Positions 15,444 through 22,063 of a stretch of 37,257 bases of DNA are shown here, one piece after another. This stretch comes from Tyzzerella sp. (GTDB lineage Bacteria > Bacillota > Clostridia > Lachnospirales > Anaerotignaceae). The DNA is taken from the NCBI GenBank assembly GCA_019415525.1, contig DXZA01000030.1, forward strand, positions 1 through 37,257, in the 5' to 3' direction. Numbering within the stretch: the stretch's first letter is position 1; the number at the start of each line of letters is the position of its first letter. The translations under genes were made by a program, and so were the position numbers. Under the pieces are notes generated by a model. It made no database searches. It was given only the letters and a program-made list of their open reading frames with translations, and was not told the origin of the DNA.

Positions 15444-16744
15444 ATAAAAATAACAAAAATAAAAAAAGCCTTGGTTTAACAACTCGTATATTTATTGCTC
15501 TTATTTTAGGTTGTATTGCAGGTCTTATAATTCACTATGCATTACCAGAGGGTAATTATATTAGAGATACTTTCCTTATGAATGGGCTTTTTAATGTAAT
15601 AGGACAAGGCTTTTTAAGACTTATGCAAATGCTTGTTGTACCTTTAGTACTTTGTTCTATTGTTTGTGGTGCAGCAGCTATTGGTGATACAAAAACACTT
15701 GGTAAAGTTGGTGTTAAAACAATAGGTTTTTATATTGTAACAACAGCTTTTGCTATTACAGTTGCTCTTATTGTAGCTAAAATAATTAATCCAGGTATAG
15801 GACTTAATCTTGAAAGTGTTCTTGTACAGGAAACTACTGGAACAGCTACAAAAACAAGTCTTGCACAAACACTTCTTGATATTATACCTACAAATCCTTT
15901 TGCTGCATTTGCAAACGGTAATATGCTTCAAATAATTGTTTTTGCACTTTTAGTAGGTATTATACTTGCAAAACTTGGAGAACGTACTACAAAAATGCTT
16001 AATCTTTTCCAGCAAGGAAATGATATTATGATGGAAATGACAATGATGGTTATGAAAGTTGCACCTATTGGAGTTTTCTGTCTTATAGCAAAAACATTTA
16101 TACAGATTGGTCTTGATGGATTTAAACCTATGGCACTTTATATGATTTCTGTACTTATTGCACTTTTTGTACAGTGTGCCGGTGTATATTCAGGAATGCT
16201 TAAATTATTTACAGGCCTTAATCCATATAAATTTATTAAAAAATTCCTTCCGGTAATGGGTTTTGCTTTCTCAACAGCAACATCAAATGCTACAATTCCA
16301 TTATCAATAGATACACTTGCTAAAAAAATGGGTGTTTCAAGAAGAATTTCTTCTTTTACAATACCTCTTGGTGCTACTATAAATATGGACGGTACTGCTA
16401 TTATGCAGGGTGTTGCAGTTATATTTATTGCACAGATTTATAATATACCTCTTACATTTACACAGCTTGCAACAGTTGTTCTTACAGCTACACTTGCATC
16501 AATAGGTACAGCTGGTGTTCCTGGAGTTGGTCTTGTAACACTTACAATGGTATTAAACTCTGTAGGTCTTCCAATAGAGGGAATAGGCTATATTATGGGT
16601 ATTGACCGTATACTTGATATGTCACGTACTGCTGTTAATATTACAGGTGATGCTATTTGTACAACAATAGTTGCTTGTCAGGATAATGCTTGTGATAAAG
16701 ATGTATTTAATGATAAAAAAAGCTTAGGTAAAAGTGCTATATAA
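15440..16744 (+). CDS. Dicarboxylate/amino acid:cation symporter (DAACS family)
   Basis: A 434-residue membrane transporter of the glutamate/aspartate-type sodium or proton symporter family (GltP/GltT/DctA relatives). Family motifs are visible: FSTATSNATIPLS for hairpin 1, GATINMDGTA with the sodium-site NMDGT, and GTAGVPGVGLVTL for hairpin 2. Eight helices plus two hairpins fit the length. Substrate (glutamate, aspartate, C4-dicarboxylates or neutral amino acids) cannot be decided by eye. The ATG overlaps the preceding stop (ATGA), implying translational coupling. No convincing terminator follows; 16745-16795 holds only A/T-rich hairpins. Confidence 0.92.
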   Translation: MNKNNKNKKSLGLTTRIFIALILGCIAGLIIHYALPEGNYIRDTFLMNGLFNVIGQGFLRLMQMLVVPLVLCSIVCGAAAIGDTKTLGKVGVKTIGFYIVTTAFAITVALIVAKIINPGIGLNLESVLVQETTGTATKTSLAQTLLDIIPTNPFAAFANGNMLQIIVFALLVGIILAKLGERTTKMLNLFQQGNDIMMEMTMMVMKVAPIGVFCLIAKTFIQIGLDGFKPMALYMISVLIALFVQCAGVYSGMLKLFTGLNPYKFIKKFLPVMGFAFSTATSNATIPLSIDTLAKKMGVSRRISSFTIPLGATINMDGTAIMQGVAVIFIAQIYNIPLTFTQLATVVLTATLASIGTAGVPGVGLVTLTMVLNSVGLPIEGIGYIMGIDRILDMSRTAVNITGDAICTTIVACQDNACDKDVFNDKKSLGKSAI

Positions 16745-16795
16745 TTTTTTTATAGTTAATATAATAAATTTTTTATATTTTATATAAAATAATCT

Positions 16796-16824
16796 TTGTA
16801 AATTTTATAAAGTAATAGTATAAT
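16796..16824 (+). promoter_or_regulatory. Promoter of the DUF1846 gene
   Basis: TTGTAA (16796-16801), 17-bp spacer and a perfect TATAAT (16819-16824), 46 bases before the start codon. Confidence 0.65.
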
Positions 16825-16870
16825 TTTATACCGTAAGTTGTTGGTTATTTATAGAATTGGGAGAAAAAAT

Positions 16871-18355
16871 ATGACAAGAATAGGTTTTGATAATGACAAA
16901 TATTTAAAAACACAGTCAGAGTGTATTAAAAAAAGAATAGGTGAGTTTGGAGGTAAACTTTATCTTGAATTTGGAGGAAAATTATTTGATGATTACCATG
17001 CATCAAGAGTTCTTCCAGGATTTAAACCTGACAGTAAAATAAATATGCTTGTACAGCTTAAAGATGATGCCGAAATTATTATTGCAATAAATGCAGGCGA
17101 TATAGAGAAAAACAAAGTTAGAGGCGACCTTGGTATAACATATGATATGGACGTTTTACGTCTTATAGATGCTTTCAGAGGCTATGGTCTTTATGTTGGT
17201 AGCGTTGTTCTTACACAGTTTAACGGACAGGAAAGTGCTATTGCCTATGAAAGAAAACTTGAAGCATTAGGTATTCGTGTTTATAAACATTATCCTATTG
17301 CAGGATATCCAAGCAATGTTCCTTTAATCGTAAGTGAAGAAGGATACGGAAAAAATGATTATATAGAAACAGAACGTTCACTTATTGTTGTTACAGCACC
17401 AGGGCCTGGAAGTGGAAAAATGGCTGTATGTCTTTCACAGCTTTATCATGATAATAAAAGAGGTATTAAAGCAGGTTATGCTAAATTTGAAACATTCCCT
17501 ATTTGGAACCTTCCTTTACAGCACCCTGTAAACCTTGCTTATGAGGCTGCAACAGCTGACCTTAATGACTTAAATATGATTGACCCATTCCACCTTGAGG
17601 CTTATGGTAAAACAACTGTAAACTATAATAGAGATGTTGAGGTTTTCCCTGTACTTAATGCTATGTTTGAAATGATTTATGGAGAGTCTCCATATAAATC
17701 ACCAACAGATATGGGTGTAAATATGGCAGGAAACTGTATAATTGACGATGAGGCTACAAAAGAGGCTTCAAGAAACGAAATTATAAGAAGATATTATAAA
17801 GCTCTTTGTGAAAAGAGAAAAGGTAACGATGATACAGATGCAACATATAGACTTGAACTTCTTATGAAACAGGCAGGAACAGGAGTTTCTGAAAGACCTG
17901 TTATTGCAGAAGCAAATCGTCTTGCTGAAGAAACAGGAAATCCGGCAGCTGTTATTGAACTTCCAGACGGAACTCTTGTTACAGGAAAAACAACAGACCT
18001 TTTAGGTGCATCTTCTGCTATGCTTCTTAATGCACTTAAAAAACTTGCTAATATTCCAGATGATATTAAACTTATATCACCAACTGTTATTGAACCTATA
18101 CAGAAATTAAAAGTTACTCATCTTGGAAATCATAATCCAAGACTTCATACAGATGAAGTGCTTATTGCTCTTTGTATGAGTGCTGCAACAGATGAAAATG
18201 CTGAACTTGCTATGAAACAGCTTGAAAAACTTAAAACATGTGAAGTTCATTCATCTGTTATACTTTCATCAGTTGATGAAACTGTATTCGGTAAACTTGG
18301 AGTAAATCTTACTTGTGAACCAAAATATCAGACAAAGAAATTATTCCACGGTTAA
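16871..18355 (+). CDS. DUF1846 (UPF0371) family protein
   Basis: A 494-residue protein I recognise as the conserved DUF1846 family, common in Firmicutes and without a settled function. The N-terminal part carries IGFDNDKYLKTQSECI and FGGKLFDDYHASRVLPGF. A phosphate-loop-like APGPGSGKMA follows at about residue 190, and the C-terminal half is rich in conserved acidic and histidine residues (HLGNHNPRLHTDE). The P-loop-like sequence suggests nucleotide or phosphate binding, which is inference. A frame open from 16838 adds 11 residues without a ribosome binding site; GGGAG precedes this ATG. Single-gene transcript with its own promoter and terminator. Confidence 0.85.
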   Translation: MTRIGFDNDKYLKTQSECIKKRIGEFGGKLYLEFGGKLFDDYHASRVLPGFKPDSKINMLVQLKDDAEIIIAINAGDIEKNKVRGDLGITYDMDVLRLIDAFRGYGLYVGSVVLTQFNGQESAIAYERKLEALGIRVYKHYPIAGYPSNVPLIVSEEGYGKNDYIETERSLIVVTAPGPGSGKMAVCLSQLYHDNKRGIKAGYAKFETFPIWNLPLQHPVNLAYEAATADLNDLNMIDPFHLEAYGKTTVNYNRDVEVFPVLNAMFEMIYGESPYKSPTDMGVNMAGNCIIDDEATKEASRNEIIRRYYKALCEKRKGNDDTDATYRLELLMKQAGTGVSERPVIAEANRLAEETGNPAAVIELPDGTLVTGKTTDLLGASSAMLLNALKKLANIPDDIKLISPTVIEPIQKLKVTHLGNHNPRLHTDEVLIALCMSAATDENAELAMKQLEKLKTCEVHSSVILSSVDETVFGKLGVNLTCEPKYQTKKLFHG

Positions 18356-18373
18356 TATAGAAATTATAAAAAG

Positions 18374-18408
18374 TCTCAAGTATCTTTTGATATTTGAGAT
18401 TTTTTTTA
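18374..18408 (+). terminator. Terminator of the DUF1846 gene
   Basis: An 11-bp stem (18374-18384/18389-18399, TCTCAAGTATC arm, one G-T pair), a TTTT loop and eight T. Confidence 0.88.
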
Positions 18409-18421
18409 TTAGTGTTATAAT
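18394..18421 (+). promoter_or_regulatory. Candidate promoter of the Nudix gene
   Basis: TTGAGA (18394-18399), 16-bp spacer and TATAAT (18416-18421). The -35 lies in the 3' arm of the preceding terminator. Confidence 0.4.
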
Positions 18422-18441
18422 TAATAAAAGGAGTTGATTTT

Positions 18442-18921
18442 GTGGAAATAAGAAGTACTTCTAAAGCCATAATACTTAATGATAATAAAATACTTTTGAA
18501 TAAATGTTATGATGAGAATAATGGCCATTATTATTCGTTACCCGGTGGAGGACAGCATAAGTTTGAAACACTTGAAGAAGCTATTGTAAGAGAATGTCTT
18601 GAGGAAACAGGTTATAATGTTATTCCTGTAAGATTTGCTGCTCTTTTCGAAGAAATATGTATAAATACTGATTTACCTAAGGAATATGATGAATATTTGC
18701 ATAAAATGTATCATATATTTGTTTGTAAGCTTAATAATACAGACAGAGTAGAAATATCTGAAAAAGATAGTATGCAGCTTTATTCTGAATGGATTGATAT
18801 AAATTCACTTAATGATATACGTATATTGCCAAAATCTTTGGAAAAAGAACTTTATAATATAATAAATGATAAATCACCAAAATTTCTTGGCTCATCAAAA
18901 ATAATGTATGGACATGGTTAA
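18442..18921 (+). CDS. Nudix hydrolase
   Basis: A 159-residue Nudix-fold pyrophosphatase. The complete Nudix box runs from Gly36 to Tyr58: G(36)-x5-E(42)-x7-RE(50-51)-x2-EE(54-55)-x-G(57), so metal-dependent hydrolysis of a nucleoside diphosphate-linked substrate is expected. The substrate (oxidised nucleotides, NDP-sugars, dinucleotide polyphosphates) cannot be told. The GTG start follows AAAAGGAG with eight-base spacing. The C terminus extends about 20 residues beyond the fold and ends in SSKIMYGHG. No operon partner; it stands between two independent genes. Confidence 0.88.
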   Translation: MEIRSTSKAIILNDNKILLNKCYDENNGHYYSLPGGGQHKFETLEEAIVRECLEETGYNVIPVRFAALFEEICINTDLPKEYDEYLHKMYHIFVCKLNNTDRVEISEKDSMQLYSEWIDINSLNDIRILPKSLEKELYNIINDKSPKFLGSSKIMYGHG

Positions 18922-18983
18922 TTTTTCATCATATAAATTTAAAGAAAATATTAAAAAAATTTAATGTTTTTTTTGATTATATA

Positions 18984-18992
18984 TGTTATACT
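18984..18992 (+). promoter_or_regulatory. Extended -10 promoter of the HD-domain gene
   Basis: TGT-TATACT forms an extended -10 element 46 bases upstream of the HD-domain gene. No good -35 is present, as is common for extended -10 promoters. Confidence 0.45.
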
Positions 18993-19038
18993 CACTATGT
19001 AATAAATAATATTTTGTTTTTATTATTAAGGAGGAATT

Positions 19039-19548
19039 ATGGAAAGAGCTATAGGTTCAAAAATTAGCCTTAAAAGTCTTGAACATGAGTTAGCAATAGA
19101 ATTTATGGATTGTATTTCAGATATATATTACAATGAAAAAATACAGAAACTTGATGATTATGAACAACATTGTCATACAAGTAGATTACAGCATAGTATT
19201 AATGTAGCATATTATAGCTTTATAGTATGTAAATTCTTTGGTTGGGATTATCGTTCAGCAGCTAGAGCCGGTATAATGCATGATATGTTTTATTATGACT
19301 GGAGAGTTAAAAAACCAATAAGAAAATCTAATCATGCTGCTTGGCACCCAAGGGTTGCATACGATAATGCAAGAAAAATTACTGAAGTAAATGAAATAGA
19401 AAAAGATGCTATATTAAAACATATGTGGCCTTGTACTCTTGTTCCACCAAGATATAAAGAATCATATGTTGTTACATTTGCTGATAAACTTTGTGCAGTA
19501 TTTGAAGCAGTCGGAAATAAATTAGATGATATTTTAGGCAGGGCTTAA
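19039..19548 (+). CDS. HD-domain phosphohydrolase
   Basis: A 169-residue small HD-superfamily protein. Metal ligands expected from the family are visible: His52 (LQHSINVAYYS), the His81-Asp82 pair (GIMHDMF), downstream histidines at 99 and 103, and a late Asp in TFADKLC. Short stand-alone HD proteins of this type are annotated as phosphohydrolases or nucleotidases of unknown substrate. The ATG follows AAGGAGG at seven bases. It precedes an uncharacterised membrane-anchored gene but is separated from it by a terminator. Confidence 0.8.
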   Translation: MERAIGSKISLKSLEHELAIEFMDCISDIYYNEKIQKLDDYEQHCHTSRLQHSINVAYYSFIVCKFFGWDYRSAARAGIMHDMFYYDWRVKKPIRKSNHAAWHPRVAYDNARKITEVNEIEKDAILKHMWPCTLVPPRYKESYVVTFADKLCAVFEAVGNKLDDILGRA

Positions 19549-19555
19549 TTTTTGG

Positions 19556-19597
19556 TAAAACGTGTTAATCTTCATGATAGCACGTTTTATTTTTTTA
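19556..19597 (+). terminator. Terminator of the HD-domain gene
   Basis: A 9-bp outer stem TAAAACGTG/CACGTTTTA (19556-19564/19581-19589), a small internal loop with an ATC/GAT inner pairing, and a run of seven or more T. Confidence 0.82.
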
Positions 19598-19631
19598 TGT
19601 TAAAATATAGCTAGAAAAGGAGGCGTATATT

Positions 19632-20519
19632 ATGGAAATTAACAAGATTAAAAATATTATAATAGGTATATTGTTAGTAGTAATTGTATATGATACTTTT
19701 GTTATACATAATATTAATTCTGATGTTGACCAAATGAATACAAAACTTAATAATATTAAAAGTGAGATTGAAATATCACAAAATAATATTGAAACAAGTA
19801 TAAGTGCTTTCAAAAATGATGTTAATGAACAGCTTAAATTTTCTCAAAGCCTTATTTCTGGTGTAAGTACAAATATTAAATATTCTGATAAAAAAGTTAT
19901 TTTTGAAATTTCATTTGTTGCTAAAGAGGTAGCAAGCGATGAACTTGTATATGTATCTGCAAATATAGATGGTAAAGTGTACAAAGAATTAGTAGAACCT
20001 AATGGAAATTCAGAATATAAATGTTCTATGGAAATTCCTATGGTTTCTGAATTTGTTCCAATTATTACTTTTGAAAGTCTTACTGGAAAACGTAGTGAAA
20101 CCCTTGAAACTGTTTATATTCAGGATTATTTTATTTTGAATTATGATATGTATTTTACTGATGAAAACACTTTGGATATTTATGTTTATAATGATAACAA
20201 TAAAGAGCTTATTAAAGATATAAAAAGTTCTGATAATTCATATTTGACAATATCAAAAGAAGGGGAAAGTCCACAAAAAGTAAAAATTAATTTTACAGAT
20301 ACAAAAGAAGGCTATCAACTTGTATCTTCTTTAGATTTAAGTAGTTATATTAAAAATGAAGGAACTTATTCTATTTATTTTGAGGTGAATACAAATAGTG
20401 GTATAAAATATGCAGATATAGGCAATTCAATTACTATAGAAGTTGGTATGAATGATGATGTACCACAAATTTTCACAACATCAAGTGATTATGGAAGTAT
20501 TTTACCTATTTTTAATTAG
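19632..20519 (+). CDS. Membrane-anchored coiled-coil protein of unknown function
   Basis: I do not recognise this 295-residue protein. It starts with a short charged segment and one hydrophobic helix (about residues 8-26, IIIGILLVVIVYD), followed by a heptad-like polar region (about 30-75) predicted to be coiled coil. A beta-rich acidic domain (about 80-290) has strand patterns resembling immunoglobulin-like folds (IFEISFVAKEV; YSIYFEVNTNSGIKYADIG). There is no lipobox or cleavage site, so a type II single-pass protein facing outward is likely. The ATG is preceded by AAAAGGAGGCG. A riboswitch promoter begins six bases after its stop. Confidence 0.65.
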   Translation: MEINKIKNIIIGILLVVIVYDTFVIHNINSDVDQMNTKLNNIKSEIEISQNNIETSISAFKNDVNEQLKFSQSLISGVSTNIKYSDKKVIFEISFVAKEVASDELVYVSANIDGKVYKELVEPNGNSEYKCSMEIPMVSEFVPIITFESLTGKRSETLETVYIQDYFILNYDMYFTDENTLDIYVYNDNNKELIKDIKSSDNSYLTISKEGESPQKVKINFTDTKEGYQLVSSLDLSSYIKNEGTYSIYFEVNTNSGIKYADIGNSITIEVGMNDDVPQIFTTSSDYGSILPIFN

Positions 20520-20525
20520 TTTTTA

Positions 20526-20554
20526 TTGACAGAGATTTTATTTTTAAATATAAT
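20526..20554 (+). promoter_or_regulatory. Consensus promoter of the riboswitch-antiporter unit
   Basis: A perfect TTGACA (20526-20531), 17-bp spacer and a perfect TATAAT (20549-20554). Transcription would start near 20561, at the first base of the aptamer. Confidence 0.85.
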
Positions 20555-20560
20555 AATAAA

Positions 20561-20627
20561 CGGGAATGAGGTTCTCCCACGATATATTGTATATCGGAAC
20601 TGCCGGAATAAATGGCTGATGACTTCT
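20561..20627 (+). ncRNA. Fluoride riboswitch aptamer (crcB motif)
   Basis: The sequence follows the crcB-motif layout. GGGA (20562-20565) pairs with TCCC (20575-20578). The invariant ATGAGG lies at 20566-20571, a variable hairpin CGATATA/TATATCG at 20580-20596, and GAACTGCC follows at 20597-20604. GCC/GGC pairing (20602-20604/20614-20616) leads into the conserved CTGATGACTTCT. A pseudoknot between GAGGT (20568-20572) and ACTTC (20622-20626) can form. This matches the fluoride-binding class (Rfam crcB), whose targets include fluoride channels, ClC-type exporters and cation/proton antiporters. Confidence 0.9.
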
Positions 20628-20660
20628 GTGAATTTCACAGGGTTATCAGCTTTTTTATTT
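20615..20660 (+). terminator. Riboswitch expression platform: intrinsic terminator
   Basis: GCTGATGAC (20615-20623) pairs with GTTATCAGC (20642-20650), with an inner helix CTGTG/CACAG (20626-20630/20636-20640), followed by TTTTTT. The 5' arm uses the 3' strand of the aptamer and pseudoknot, so folding of the ligand-bound aptamer should prevent termination: an ON switch with fluoride. Confidence 0.85.
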
Positions 20661-20692
20661 GGCAAAATTATAAAAAAGGAGGAATTTTTAAA

Positions 20693-21865
20693 TTGTTATT
20701 TAGTTTTGCACTTATGTTTATACTTGGAATTATATTGGGAGGGATTTTTTCAAGGTTTAAACTTCCACCTATACTTGGAATGTTAATATCAGGAATTATA
20801 CTTGGTCCTTATGCATTAAATTTAATATCCCCCAAAATACTTGATATTTCTTCTGAATTAAGAGGAATTGCACTTATAATAATACTTACTCGTGCCGGAC
20901 TTGCTCTTGATATTGATGACCTTAAAAAAGTAGGTCGTCCTGCAATACTTATGTGTTTTGTACCTGCTGTTTTCGAAATTTTAGGATTTATTATTATTGC
21001 ACCACGTATATTAAATATAAGTATACTTGATGCAGCCATTATGGGTAGTGTTGTTGCAGCAGTATCTCCTGCTGTAATTGTTCCAAGAATGTTAAGGCTT
21101 ATAGAAGAAGAAGTGGGTACAAAAAAAGGTATACCACAGCTTATAATGGCTGGGGCTTCTGTTGATGATGTTTTTGTAATTGTACTTTTTTCATCATTTA
21201 CATCTATGGCACAAGGTGGAAGCTTTTCTGTATCATCACTTTTTAAAGTGCCATTTTCTATTGTTATAGGAATATTGGTAGGAATTATTATAGGTTATAT
21301 TTTAGAAAAACTTTTTAGAAGTGTTCATATGCGTGATACTGTAAAAGTACTTATAATATTAAGTGTATCATTTATATTAAATGATAGTCAGGATTTTATA
21401 TCAAATTATATACCATTTTCAGGTCTTTTAGCTATAATGTCACTTAATGGTATGTTATATTTTAAAAATAAAGACCTTGCTAAACGTATTTCTAATAAAT
21501 TTAATAGACTTTGGGTAGCCGGTGAGATAATGCTTTTTGTACTTGTTGGAGCTGCCGTTGATATAAGATATGCTCTTATGTCAGGTGCTGTTTTTGTTAT
21601 AATAATACTTTTAGCCCTTGTCTTTAGAATTGTTGGAGTGTTTATAAGTATTTTAGGTACACCATTTAATAAAAAAGAAAAAATATTCTGTATGATTGCA
21701 TATATGCCAAAAGCTACTGTACAAGCTGCAATAGGTTCTGTTCCACTTGCTATGGGACTTTCTTGTGGGAATATCGTTCTTACTGCTGCTGTAACTGCAA
21801 TAATAATAACTGCACCTTTGGGAGCGGTACTTATAGATAAAAATTATAAAAAATTACTGTCATAA
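20693..21865 (+). CDS. Cation:proton antiporter (CPA superfamily), fluoride-riboswitch controlled
   Basis: A 390-residue membrane protein of the sodium/proton exchanger fold with about 11-12 helices. Recognisable parts are the N-terminal KLPPILGMLISGIILGP, LTRAGLALDIDDL, the substrate-site region AVSPAVIVPRM, and the ion-binding DD pair in AGASVDDVFVI, as in electrogenic CPA2-like members. A longer frame begins inside the riboswitch; the true start is the TTG at 20693, which follows AAAAAAGGAGG and places the riboswitch wholly in the 5' leader. Role inferred from the riboswitch: coping with fluoride or the acidification caused by HF entry. Confidence 0.88.
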   Translation: MLFSFALMFILGIILGGIFSRFKLPPILGMLISGIILGPYALNLISPKILDISSELRGIALIIILTRAGLALDIDDLKKVGRPAILMCFVPAVFEILGFIIIAPRILNISILDAAIMGSVVAAVSPAVIVPRMLRLIEEEVGTKKGIPQLIMAGASVDDVFVIVLFSSFTSMAQGGSFSVSSLFKVPFSIVIGILVGIIIGYILEKLFRSVHMRDTVKVLIILSVSFILNDSQDFISNYIPFSGLLAIMSLNGMLYFKNKDLAKRISNKFNRLWVAGEIMLFVLVGAAVDIRYALMSGAVFVIIILLALVFRIVGVFISILGTPFNKKEKIFCMIAYMPKATVQAAIGSVPLAMGLSCGNIVLTAAVTAIIITAPLGAVLIDKNYKKLLS

Positions 21866-21882
21866 AAATTGTTTAGTTTTAG

Positions 21883-21917
21883 CCACTCTTTGTATAAAAA
21901 CATAGAGTGGTTTTATT
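21883..21917 (+). terminator. Terminator of the antiporter gene
   Basis: CCACTCT/AGAGTGG (21883-21889/21904-21910) with a 14-base loop and TTTTATT tail. Confidence 0.75.
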
Positions 21918-21947
21918 GTTTCACAAAAAATGACAGTATTTATTGTA

Positions 21948-22063
21948 TATAATGCATAATATTTTTTGAATTTAATAGTAAAAGAAGGAGAATTATAACA
22001 AATGTAGAATATATATATTATAAACACAAAAAAGACTTAACTACATAAGGGAGGTACATATAT
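21948..22063 (+). promoter_or_regulatory. Leader region of the EF-G-like gene
   Basis: A TATAAT at 21948-21953 lacks a convincing -35. Downstream, a GAAGGAG site (21984-21990) precedes ATG-TAG (22002-22007), a start codon followed at once by stop. ATGTAG is repeated in inverse as CTACAT at 22041-22046, just before the EF-G-like ribosome binding site AAGGGAGG. The elements are seen in the sequence; function is speculative. Confidence 0.3.

Noticed and set aside
16745..16795. Terminator after the symporter gene
   Set aside because: The A/T hairpins there lack G-C pairs and a following T-run on the plus strand.
20612..20692. Upstream extension of the antiporter from an ATG inside the riboswitch
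   Set aside because: The extension would encode the terminator hairpin. The ribosome binding site AAAAAAGGAGG points to the TTG at 20693, which begins directly with the first membrane helix.
20526..20786. Open frame running through the fluoride riboswitch and into the antiporter gene
   Set aside because: It has no ribosome binding site and overlaps the aptamer; the codons reflect RNA structure and an out-of-frame part of the antiporter gene.
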